Source: Aurelia coerulea
Taxonomy: Eukaryota > Cnidaria > Scyphozoa > Semaeostomeae > Ulmaridae
Reading direction: 5' to 3'
Length of the DNA: 64,000 nt
NCBI GenBank assembly: GCA_039566865.1
Contig: CM076960.1
Location: forward strand, 13,492,501 to 13,556,500
Part shown: piece by piece, positions 55,105 to 64,000 of the stretch
Numbering within the stretch: position 1 is the first letter of the stretch
How the letters are laid out: every line of letters starts with the position of its first letter
The notes under the pieces: model-generated
Told to the model about the DNA's origin: nothing
Database searches by the model: none
Seen by the model: the letters and a program-made list of their open reading frames with translations, nothing else
Made by a program: the position numbers and the translations under genes

Positions 55105-58100
55105 GTGTCCCACAAGTGTAATAATTGTTCTAAAGAGGGAGAAAAGGGTGCAACACTATTTAGCTGTGCTCAGTGTGAATCGGTTGTCTACTGCAGTAAG
55201 AAATGTCAAAAAGAAAGATGGGCAGATCATAAGAAACTTTGTGAGGCCATTAGCTTTTTGGAGAGGCAGGGGAGACAAAAATTGGCAAATATTGGAACTT
55301 TTGTCAGTCACATTGACCCTCAGAAACACAATAAGCTTATTAGACTTGTTGGGAATCGTTGTCTGTTAGAATGTAAGATTGATGGACATAAAACACAGCC
55401 TCTTTTTGATAGTGGGGCTCAAGTTTCAATTCTGCCAAGATGGTGGTTATCACAGTATGAACCTCAGTTGAAGATCAGAAATGTTTCAGAACTTTTAGAT
55501 GAAAATGAACAGTTAGTTCTCAAAACAGCTGATAATTCAGATTTGCCTTTTCTTGGATTTGTAGAATTAGACTTCCAACTTCTACACTGGAAGGAGACTC
55601 AAGCAATAAAAGTTCCATTTCTTGTCCCTGAAACACAGGTTGATAACATGATAATTGGATATAATGTTATTGAGGAGATCTTGATGAATCCAGACAAATA
55701 TGACTTAACTGAATCAAATACTTTGTCAAATCTGCAGAACTTGATGCCAAGTGTAAGTCAAAGTAAAGTCAAGGGTATTGTCAAATTGATTCAAACCCAA
55801 AGTAAAGAATTTTTCTGTGATGTGAAGACACCAAAGAACATAGTCAAAATTCCAGGTGGCTCCAGTATCAATGTCACTTGCAGAGTGAATACAGGGCCTA
55901 TGAAAGCCAGAAGTCCTACTATGTTTGAGCCTGCGGTTGTTGATAATTTACCTGATAGTCTCACAGTTGATTCAGTTTTATTGACTTTAAAGGGAGGGAA
56001 ATCAAGTAAAGTTTCCATACCAGTAACAAATAACAGCAAGTCAGAGATAATCCTGAGACCGCATACAGTCATAGGACATCTCCAGCTAGTTACATCAGTT
56101 ACACCCTTGAATGTTAAATTTGATGAGATGCAAAAAGAAACAAAGAATACGCAAGCTCATGTAACAGGAAATGAAAGAAAGATTGAACCAGAGGAAAAAA
56201 AGTCTACTGGGAGAAAGAGTACCGTTGAAAACATTAACTTAAGTATGTTAACAGAAGAACAAAGAGAAACAGTTGTAGAAATGTTACATAAAGAGAAAGA
56301 TGCATTTTCAGAAAATGAGGATGACACTGGTTGCATTGAAGAATTTCAGATGAAAATTAGTCTTTCCAGTGACAAACCGGTACAGAAACGATACAATAGT
56401 GTCCCAAGACCCTTGTATCCAGAGGTAAAGAATTATATTCAAGACCTTCTGAATAGGAAGTGGGTAGTGAAATCGGAATCCCCATACTCCTCACCAATCG
56501 TTGCTGTTCGTAAGAAAGATGGGGGGTTACGTTTATGTGTTGATTACAGAGAGCTGAATAAAAGGACAATCCCGGACAGACATCCACTTCCAAGGGTACA
56601 AGAAACCCTTGATGGCCTTATAGGTAATAATTGGTTTAGTGTCTTGGACATGGGGAAAGCATACCACCAGGCATTTCTTCATCCAGAAAGTAGACATCTT
56701 ACAGCGTTTGTTACACCCTGGGGACTGCTAGAATGGCATCGTATACCATTTGGCCTTATGAATGCTCCTGCGCAGTTTCAGAGGTTCATGGAGGGCTGTT
56801 TAGATGATGTAAGAGACAAATTTGCTGTTCCTTATTTAGATGATGTTCTTGTGTTTTCTAAAACATTCGAAGAACATGTAAATCACCTGCAGACAGTACT
56901 ACAGAAATTGAAGAGTAAAGGAGTAAAGTTGAAACCACAAAAATGTGAACTTTTCAGAGACAGGGTAAAATATTTAGGCCGTATTGTGACATCTGAGGGG
57001 TATTATCCTGATCCGGACAGTATTAAAGTTGTCAAAGCTTTGAAAGAACAATCCCCTAAAACTGTAGGTGATTTGAGACACGTCCTTGGACTTCTTGGAT
57101 ACTATCGACGTTACATAAAGGATTATGCAAAGATAGCGAGACCTTTGTTCAATCTTTTAGAAGTAAAACACAATGGAACAGATAAAGGGAATAAAGCAAA
57201 GTCTGGACAGTTACCATCATCAACTGTGATTTCATGGAATACGGTACACCAAGAGACACTTGAAATTTTAGTTGATGGCATCACAAGTGCTCCTGTGTTA
57301 GCTTACCCTGATTTCGAAAAGTCTTTTATTGTACACACAGATGCATCAGAAAAAGGATTAGGTGCCGTTCTATACCAAAGACAAGGGGGCAAACTCAGAG
57401 TCATATCTTATGCAAGTCGAAGTTTAACACCAGCAGAAAAGAATTACAAGTATCACAGCGGCAAATTGGAGTTTCTTGCTTTGAAATGGGCTATTTGCAC
57501 TCAGTTCAGAGACTACTTGTATCATGCAAATCATTTTGTTGTTTACACAGATAACAATCCTTTGACATATGTTTTGTCAACAAGCAAGTTAAATGCTACA
57601 TCTCAGCGATGGGTAAACGAATTAGCAGACTACAACTTTACAATTAAGTATCGTCCAGGGACTGCAAACAGAGATGCTGACAGTTTGTCCAGATTAGGCC
57701 TTGATGAATTGGTTACCAGTTGCACAGAGAATGTACCAGCTAGTGACATTAGTGCCATAGTGTCAGGTGTCTCCGCACAGGCAAGCAATAATGAAACATG
57801 GTTCACTTGGTTAGCACAGGTTGAAGCAAAACTAGGTGATAACAGTACAAAGAACATATTGAGTTTATCTGAAGTCAAGAATGCTCAGAGAAATGACGTA
57901 GCCATTAACCGCATTATTCAACTCAAAAAACAAAACCAGAGGTTGGGTACAAACCAAAGGAAACAAGAGAATGAATTTACAAGATGTTTGTTAAACCAAT
58001 GGAACAGATTGTATCTGGATGAAAATGAGATCCTGAGAAGAAAAATTCGTGATCAAAGCCAGTTAGTTTTACCAGCAAACTTAAGATCTTTGATATACCA

Positions 58101-59778
58101 AGAACTCCATGACAAGATGGGCCATTTAGGGGTAGATAGAGTTACTCATCTTGCACGTGAACGGGTATTCTGGCCAAAGATGGAAGCAGACATAGAGCAC
58201 TATGTGACTAAAGTTTGTCGCTGTTTGAAACAAAGACGCCCGCATCAGAAAAAACGAGCACCGTTACAAAGTATCACGTCATCAAGCCCAATGGATCTGA
58301 TTTCGATTGATTTCGTCCATTTAGAGACAAGTTCTGGGGGCTATGAATATATTCTAACGATTGTAGACCACTTCTCAAGATATCTACAAGCATATGCTAC
58401 GAAGGATAAATCTGCCAAAACTGCAGCTAGACACCTGTACCAAGATTTCATACCTCGATTTGGAATTCCTGCACGCTTGCTACACGACCAAGGGAAAGAG
58501 TTTGAAAACGGACTTTTCCACCATCTAGAAAAGCTATGTGGTATTACCAGATCACGTACTACCCCATACCATCCAGAGACAAATGGACAGTGTGAAAGAA
58601 TGAATCAAACGATCATTTCTATGCTAAGAACGCTTGAAGAATCTCAAAAATCGCGATGGAGAGATAGCCTAAACCATCTTGTACATGCATATAACTGCAC
58701 GAGAAACTCATCAACTGGTTTCTCTCCATATTATCTCCTGTTCGGAAGAGAGCCCAGACTGCCAATCGATCTCATTCTCCAGACGAAATTACCACCGAAG
58801 ACCATAAGCCATAGCCAATACTTGAGGAATATGCAAGCATCCATGAACGAAGCTTACCAGATTGCAAGCAGAAAGTCGGATCAAAGAAAGGCTAGTGATA
58901 GAATTAGACGCAACAGTAATGCAATTACACATAGATTGGAAATTGGAGATAGAGTGCTTATTCGAAACGTGGGAGAGAAGGGAGGTCCGGGAAAGTTAAG
59001 GTCATTTTGGGAGCAAGAGGTATACACAGTAGTGGATTGCAAAGGCGATTCAGGCGTTGTTTACTCAGTAAGACCAGAAAATAACGAGAAAGGAAGAATT
59101 AGGACTGTTCATAGGAATATGTTACTACCATGTGAACATTTGAGCTCAGAGAGCACAGAGAGAAATAACATACAGAAGAATGACAAAGGGGTAGAGAGAG
59201 GACAGGCAAACAAAGGAAAAACAAAGAAAATAGATCAAAATAGGATAACGAATGCTAGTGCTACAAGTGCAGAGGATAATTCACGTGATGATGCGGATGA
59301 TTTTGAAGGGTTTTATCCAAACACTCTCAACGAATTAGGTAATTCAAGAGTAGAAACCAATCAGGCGATTGAACAACAGACAGAGAATGATCCAACTTTA
59401 GAGAGCTCAGAGCCAGAACCAGGATCTGAGAACAGTGATGATTTATCCGAGAACAGTGATACGAACACAGAAGTGCACAATGTACGGCCACAGAGAGAGA
59501 GAAGACCACCACAAATTTTGACTTATTATGGGCCCGGACAATCTTTTGATTTAAGCGCAAGGGATGTTTCAAGTATCAATGCTACAAGTCAGCCGTTACC
59601 AGGACAGAGGATGCATTATCAGAACTATCCAAACGCTTACACACGACTTAATCCAACACCGATGTTTGGGGATCCAAATCAAGCGTATTTTAGGCCAAAC
59701 CCAGTGAACTTTAACTTTAGACCGCCGTTCATGTACCCAGTATTTCGATTTCCTGTTCAGTATCAACAATGTTTTTAA
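55105..59778 (+). CDS. pol: Pol polyprotein: MYND finger, protease, RT, RNase H, integrase
   Basis: The frame is open from 55045 with no ATG at its start, so expression by frameshift from gag is likely. Numbering from the GTG at 55105 (1557 residues): MYND zinc finger 5-46 (C5, C8, C21, C24, C30, C34, H42, C46; [11 protein letters not shown]); retropepsin with [10 protein letters not shown] (Asp 102); RT about 430-610 with YLDD 576-579; RNase H with D745, E788, D815, D856; integrase with H1001, H1006, C1037, C1039 and DDE triad D1068, D1127, E1163 (35 residues between the last two); a GPY/F-like region around 1290-1330; then an acidic Ser/Glu-rich tail and a Pro/Asn/Phe/Tyr-rich end. The HHCC finger has C-x-C instead of the usual C-x2-C. 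Cleavage sites are not determined. Confidence 0.93.
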   Translation: MSHKCNNCSKEGEKGATLFSCAQCESVVYCSKKCQKERWADHKKLCEAISFLERQGRQKLANIGTFVSHIDPQKHNKLIRLVGNRCLLECKIDGHKTQPLFDSGAQVSILPRWWLSQYEPQLKIRNVSELLDENEQLVLKTADNSDLPFLGFVELDFQLLHWKETQAIKVPFLVPETQVDNMIIGYNVIEEILMNPDKYDLTESNTLSNLQNLMPSVSQSKVKGIVKLIQTQSKEFFCDVKTPKNIVKIPGGSSINVTCRVNTGPMKARSPTMFEPAVVDNLPDSLTVDSVLLTLKGGKSSKVSIPVTNNSKSEIILRPHTVIGHLQLVTSVTPLNVKFDEMQKETKNTQAHVTGNERKIEPEEKKSTGRKSTVENINLSMLTEEQRETVVEMLHKEKDAFSENEDDTGCIEEFQMKISLSSDKPVQKRYNSVPRPLYPEVKNYIQDLLNRKWVVKSESPYSSPIVAVRKKDGGLRLCVDYRELNKRTIPDRHPLPRVQETLDGLIGNNWFSVLDMGKAYHQAFLHPESRHLTAFVTPWGLLEWHRIPFGLMNAPAQFQRFMEGCLDDVRDKFAVPYLDDVLVFSKTFEEHVNHLQTVLQKLKSKGVKLKPQKCELFRDRVKYLGRIVTSEGYYPDPDSIKVVKALKEQSPKTVGDLRHVLGLLGYYRRYIKDYAKIARPLFNLLEVKHNGTDKGNKAKSGQLPSSTVISWNTVHQETLEILVDGITSAPVLAYPDFEKSFIVHTDASEKGLGAVLYQRQGGKLRVISYASRSLTPAEKNYKYHSGKLEFLALKWAICTQFRDYLYHANHFVVYTDNNPLTYVLSTSKLNATSQRWVNELADYNFTIKYRPGTANRDADSLSRLGLDELVTSCTENVPASDISAIVSGVSAQASNNETWFTWLAQVEAKLGDNSTKNILSLSEVKNAQRNDVAINRIIQLKKQNQRLGTNQRKQENEFTRCLLNQWNRLYLDENEILRRKIRDQSQLVLPANLRSLIYQELHDKMGHLGVDRVTHLARERVFWPKMEADIEHYVTKVCRCLKQRRPHQKKRAPLQSITSSSPMDLISIDFVHLETSSGGYEYILTIVDHFSRYLQAYATKDKSAKTAARHLYQDFIPRFGIPARLLHDQGKEFENGLFHHLEKLCGITRSRTTPYHPETNGQCERMNQTIISMLRTLEESQKSRWRDSLNHLVHAYNCTRNSSTGFSPYYLLFGREPRLPIDLILQTKLPPKTISHSQYLRNMQASMNEAYQIASRKSDQRKASDRIRRNSNAITHRLEIGDRVLIRNVGEKGGPGKLRSFWEQEVYTVVDCKGDSGVVYSVRPENNEKGRIRTVHRNMLLPCEHLSSESTERNNIQKNDKGVERGQANKGKTKKIDQNRITNASATSAEDNSRDDADDFEGFYPNTLNELGNSRVETNQAIEQQTENDPTLESSEPEPGSENSDDLSENSDTNTEVHNVRPQRERRPPQILTYYGPGQSFDLSARDVSSINATSQPLPGQRMHYQNYPNAYTRLNPTPMFGDPNQAYFRPNPVNFNFRPPFMYPVFRFPVQYQQCF

Positions 59779-60220
59779 AGATTATACAACATCATAGACT
59801 GAGAAAGGACTCGCGAAATATTATACGTTTATTTTCCGTTTGATAGACTGAGATTTAACTCGAACACGCTGCTTGATATATCAATATATAAAAAAAAGAT
59901 CAACTACTTCGAACGATGAAGAGAACTGCCAAATGTCAAGAACGATTCTTGAGAGAACCAGACTGATCAGAGTATAGAAACATTTGAATCGTTACAAGTA
60001 TATTGAAACGGCCGATCGATTACTTGCAATTGTCATCGAATGACTTTAAACGATTTTACGAAGATTGCTTAGAAAGGACAGTACAGATCGTAAAAGAAAC
60101 AGTACCGAACCTTAAAAGAAAATTGAGATTTTGAAGAACGAATTACAAGGGACTCTTCTGTAGATCAATCAAAGAAATTGAAAGAACTGTCCTGGAGGAC
60201 TCTTTTGAAGAAGGGGCATA
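59779..60220 (+). other. Retrotransposon 3' non-coding region with purine tract
   Basis: About 440 bp with no open frame of note. GAAGAAGGGG at 60207-60216, four bases before the 3' LTR, is the likely polypurine tract that primes plus-strand synthesis. No env-like sequence. Confidence 0.7.
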
Positions 60221-60473
60221 TGTCGGGGGTTAAATTAAGATAAATCCCACCCTTTACTCGTTAGTTAAATAAGAGGACGCTAACAACAACAACAGCCATT
60301 GTGTTACATGAAGTAATACCCGCTTATATTACATAAAGTACTTGCGTTGAGTTGTTGCATGTTGTTGAGTTTACGAAAGATGATTTGAGATGGTTACTTG
60401 CCTTGGCTAACAAACATATCGAGAATTTATTCGTGTCCCTGCTGTAAAACCGGCCTGAGCGAGGGGCACGACA
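60221..60473 (+). repeat. 3' LTR
   Basis: Identical to the 5' LTR over its 253 bp as far as I can see by direct reading. Followed directly by the second GTAT and satellite sequence. Confidence 0.9.
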
Positions 60474-62400
60474 GTATTTAGCAGTATTTAGCTGTCTACA
60501 GAGTATTTGTCAATTTACCCTCCTTTGCAGAATATGGCGTATTTAGGTATATTACTGTATATTAGAGAACCCCTAGGTATTTAGCAGTATTTAGCTGTCT
60601 ACAGAGTATTTGTCAATATACCCTCCTTTGCAGAATATGGCGTATTTAGGTATATTGCTGTATATTAGAAAGCCCCTAGGTATTTAGCAGTATTTGGCTG
60701 TCAGCAGAGTATTTGTCAATTTACCCTCCTTTGCAGAATATGGCGTATTTAGGTATATTACTGTATATTAAAAAGCCCCTAGGTATTTAGCAGTATTTAG
60801 CTGTCTACAGAGTATTTGTCAATTTACCCTCCTTTGCAGAATATGGCGTATTTAGGTATATTACTGTATATTAGAGAACCCCTAGGTATTTAGCAGTATT
60901 TAGCTGTCTACAGAGTATTTGTCAATATACCCTCCTTTGCAGAATATGGCGTATTTAGGTATATTGCTGTATAGTAGAGAACCCCTAGGTATTTAGCAGT
61001 ATTTAGCTGTCTACAGAGTATTCGTCAATTTACCCTCCTTTGCAGAATATGGCGTATTTAGGTATATTACTGTATATTAGAGAACCCCTAGGTATTTAGC
61101 AGCATTTAGCTGTCAGCAGAGTATTTGTCAATTTACCCTCCTTTGCAGAATATGGCGTATTTAGGTATATTACTGTATATTAGAAAGCCCCTAGGTATTT
61201 AGCAGTATTTAGCTATCTGCAGAGTATTTGTCAATTTACTTGCCTTTGCTGAATGTGGCGTATTTAGGTATATTGCTGTATATTAGAGAACCCCTAGGTA
61301 TTTAGCAGTATTTAGCTGTCTACAGAGTATTTGTCAATTTACCCTCCTTTGGAGAATATTGCGTATTTAGGTATATTGCTGTATATTAGAGAACCCCTAG
61401 GTATTTAGCAGTATTTAGCTGTCTACAGAGTATTTGTCAATATACCCTCCTTTGCAGAATATGGCGTATTTAGGTATATTGCTGTATAGTAGAGAACCCC
61501 TAGGTATTTAGCAGTATTTAGCTGTCTACAGAGTATTCGTCAATTTACCCTCCTTTGCAGAATATGGCGTATTTAGGTATATTACTGTATATTAGAGAAC
61601 CCCTAGGTATTTAGCAGCATTTAGCTGTCAGCAGAGTATTTGTCAATTTACCCTCCTTTGGAGAATATTGCGTATTTAGGTATATTGCTGTATATTAGAG
61701 AACCCCTAGGTATTTAGCAGTATTTAGCTGTCTACAGAGTATTTGTCAATTTACCCTCCTTTGGAGAATATTGCGTATTTAGGTATATTACTGTATATTA
61801 GAGAGCCCCTAGGTATTTAGCAGTATTTAGCTGTCTACAGAGTATTTGTCAATTTACCCTCCTTTGCAGAATATGGCGTATTTAGGTATATTGCTGTATA
61901 TTAGAAAACGCCTAGGTATTGAGCAGTATTTAGCTGTCTGCAGAGTATTGTCAATTTACTTGCCTTTGCTGAATGTGGCATATTTAGGTATATTGCTGTA
62001 TATTAGAGAACCCCTAGGTATTTAGCTGTATTTAGCTGTCTACAGAGTATTGTCAATTTACTCTCCTTTGATAATTGTGGCGTATTTTGGTATATTGCTG
62101 TATATTAGAGAACCCCTAGGTATTTAGCAGTATTTAGCTGTCTACAGAGTATTTGTCCATGTACCCTCCTTTGCAGAATATGGCGTATGTAGGTATATTG
62201 CTGTATATTAGAGAGCCCCTAGGTATTTAGCTGTATTTAGCTGTCTACAGAGTATTTGTCAATTTTGGTTGATTTTAGATAGATTTGGTGTATTTTGGTA
62301 TGTTGCTGTGTGTAAGGGTAGCCTATGGTATTCAACTGTATATAGCTGTTGATAGGGAATTTGTCATCGAAAAGCATTCAGAGGATAATAGTGAATATAG
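60474..62400. repeat. 103-bp satellite array, right block and degraded edge
   Basis: About 17 further monomers in the same orientation and phase as the left block, with the same variant units. From about 61,900 the units lose bases and accumulate substitutions; beyond 62,270 only the motifs GTATTTTGGTAT, TATAGCTGTTGATAGGGAAT and TTTGTCA remain. Confidence 0.92.
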
Positions 62401-62429
62401 GTATATGGCTAGTGGATAGGAATTTTTTT

Positions 62430-62640
62430 AAACTTATTCCAATACAAAGTTACAATGACATAATTACTAGTTAGACTACTTACAAAATACCCTACTATAC
62501 CACTAAAACGAAACCATAGGGAGCAAAAGACTGTGACCAACCTGCGGCCATAACGTAAAGTCAAAAACTACCAATAGATACGGAGCAAAAAATAACCAGG
62601 CAATGGGCATAACTGCTCGGCAATAAAACAAAATCCCCCT
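62430..62640 (-). mobile_element. LINE (family L1a) 3' UTR fragment
   Basis: On the minus strand it reads ..GTTATGGCCGC.GGTTG, GTCTTTTGCTCCCTATGGT and GTATAGTAGGGTATTTTGTA, the shared 3'-UTR signature of the L1a copies. A T-run near 62425 represents its A-tail. It lies between degraded satellite and a lone monomer relic. Confidence 0.65.
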
Positions 62641-62769
62641 TGCATGCAGCAGCAGCTGTATTAGTAGGAGCATTTTATTCAAAGCGTTGTGTTGTATGTA
62701 TCAGAATCAACTGACAAGCAGTCATTGGTTTACTGATGTTGGACACTGCGAGCTCCCCCTTTTGTATAT

Positions 62770-62850
62770 CACAATGGATATATTGCTGTATACCAGATTG
62801 GCCTCCTTGTGTATAGCTGTGCATAGGGTATTTGTTTTTAAACAAAATGA
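62770..62850. repeat. Lone, highly diverged satellite monomer
   Basis: GGATATATTGCTGTATACCA, then TGTATAGCTGTGCATAGGGT and ATTTGT keep the order of satellite motifs. It is separated from the array by the LINE fragment and about 130 bp, so the array once reached further right. Confidence 0.55.
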
Positions 62851-63746
62851 TAGAAGTACTTACATTGTTCCATTAGAGCACACCACTTACTACTGGGTGC
62901 GCTAAAATAGACTATGCACGGTTGACAGGCCACAATAAATAGTACACTGGACCAATTTTGAAGATTTTTGACATTTTTTAGAAAATTTGATCGTTTTCAG
63001 TGTTTTCGAGAACGAACATTTTAAGAAACACAAATCTAGCTGTTAAAACAGAAAACAAAAGTATTTTCAAAAAATCCTAGAATCTAATTCAAGCTTTGTG
63101 CTAAAAATTTAGTCATACATTTGCAAAATTGGTCCAATTTACAATTTTTTGCGGCCTGCCAAACTTGCAAAGTTTATTTTGGCGCACCCGGTAAATATAT
63201 AGGGTGTCTCGTCAGGAGCCCTGAACTTCTCAGTTTTAAATTCAAATATCTCTACCGGGTGTCCCAAATAAAAGGTAACAGAGAGGCACGCCGGAGAGGG
63301 GGAGCGCGGGGGGATTTTCAATCAGACTTGGCGAAGTTGTAGATCAACTACCTAGCTAAAGATGGAGCGAAAAAAATCGAAAATTTTTCGAGTAGTTTTG
63401 GGTATAAATCCACTTTTCTGAAATTAGCAAAAAGATTTGAACTTGGATTTGCGAAACCAGGGTTGACGGAAACATTGCGATTTATACACCTTTCGATTGC
63501 CCAGATTATACAGAACAACATCCTTTTTACCGCTTTTCGATAGGCCGAATAATATTGGAGAAATTAAATATTTTCTGAGGAGAGTGGTTTTGCGAAACGG
63601 CAACTCGCTGTGCACTAGAGCGGAAAGCAGAGTTACCTTAAAGCAATGAAGATTGCAAGATAATCTATGTGTTAAAGCCTACAGGACTTATCTCGCTGAT
63701 GAATGACTTTTCTCAGGCAGGTGTAATTCAAAGTTTTGTAGAATCA
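62851..63746. other. No gene recognised; mariner-like ends
   Basis: GCGCACCCGGTAAATATATA, AGGGTGTCTCGTCAGGAG (63200) and TACCGGGTGTCCCAAATAAA (63256) resemble the ends of mariner-like elements seen at 4824 and 23152. No transposase frame. Confidence 0.4.
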
Positions 63747-63911
63747 GGGACGTAGGAAGCATCTCAAACTTGGAGGGGCACGACAGTTCAAGGGCACTTT
63801 TTCATTACCCTGAAAGGGCACTTCGTGAAAATAGAAAGGGCACTTCCTTGTTTATTGCAAAATCTTGGGGGGGCATGTGCCCCCCAGTGCCCCCCGGTTC
63901 CTAAGTCTGTG
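63747..63911. mobile_element. Short MITE with 8-10-bp TSD
   Basis: TGTAGAATCA occurs at 63737-63746 and 63912-63921. The enclosed 165 bp starts GGGACGTAGGAAGC and ends GGTTCCTAAGTCTGTG, with TTGGAGGGGCACG / GGGGGGCATGTGCCCC between. Non-coding. Confidence 0.6.
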
Positions 63912-64000
63912 TGTAGAATCAAGAAAGGGGTCCCTTCGGGGCTAAATTCTTGAATCTGATTGTGAAGGTCAAAGTCAGATTTCCACTAAAATGTGTTCCT

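Larger units (their letters stand above)
53320..60473 (+). mobile_element. Complete Ty3/gypsy LTR retrotransposon with a MYND finger
   Basis: 7154 bp: 5' LTR, 288-bp leader, gag, pol in the -1 frame, 440-bp 3' non-coding part, purine tract and 3' LTR. The two LTRs appear identical over 253 bp. Insertion duplicated GTAT (53316-53319 and 60474-60477) within a satellite GTATTTAG octamer; removing the element restores the monomer CCTAG-GTAT-TTAGCAG. Order PR-RT-RNase H-IN places it in Ty3/gypsy. No envelope-like frame. Both main frames are open, so it may be capable of movement, although the primer-binding site is not clear. Confidence 0.93.

Overview
This window is nuclear DNA from an animal. 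The genes are intron-containing, with GT..AG splice signals and 5'-UTR introns. Most of the window is DNA transposons, LINEs, one LTR retrotransposon and one satellite. The best lineage clue is an actinoporin-like pore-forming protein gene with a signal peptide and a Lys-Arg-terminated propeptide, which points to a cnidarian. That is an inference: actinoporin-like genes also occur in other invertebrates.

Layout. 0-3.8 kb (minus): the first two coding exons of a mitochondrial-type cytochrome P450, whose 3.1-kb intron is full of repeats. 4.5-8.6 kb: a three-level nest (hAT-like repeat, then mariner-like element, then LINE) followed by a decayed APE/RT LINE. 9.3-12.4 kb: a chain of TTAA-flanked elements, one with a 2.0-kb TTAA element nested in it. 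14.6-15.9 kb: an intact BTB-BACK-PHR gene (copy A). 16.9-23.1 kb: large inverted-repeat structures holding a LINE, a Harbinger-like MITE and a MULE-like MITE. 25.5-26.3 kb (minus): the actinoporin-like gene, with four ~195-bp tandem repeats directly upstream. 27.2-34 kb: more TTAA, hAT-like and 9-bp-TSD elements and a pseudogene fragment of the actinoporin-like gene. 35.0-37.2 kb: BTB-BACK-PHR copy B, split by an 847-bp insertion. 39.9-46.7 kb: a SINE, several MITEs and one LINE inserted in another. 47.4-62.4 kb: a large array of a 103-bp AT-rich satellite, split at 53,320-60,473 by a complete Ty3/gypsy retrotransposon. 62.4-64 kb: satellite edge, LINE tail, MITE.

The most noteworthy unit is the Ty3/gypsy element. 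It has identical 253-bp LTRs, a 4-bp target duplication (GTAT) in the satellite, open gag and pol frames, a G GGG GGA heptamer placed for -1 frameshifting nine bases before the gag stop, and a MYND-type zinc finger at the start of the pol frame just before the protease. It looks young and structurally complete.

Only four host loci are recognisable: the P450, the two BTB-PHR genes and the actinoporin-like gene. Most other open frames look like chance or repeat-derived frames. Insertion boundaries are unusually readable because many elements keep their target-site duplications and several have an empty-site counterpart elsewhere in the window, so the order of insertion can be worked out from this sequence alone.
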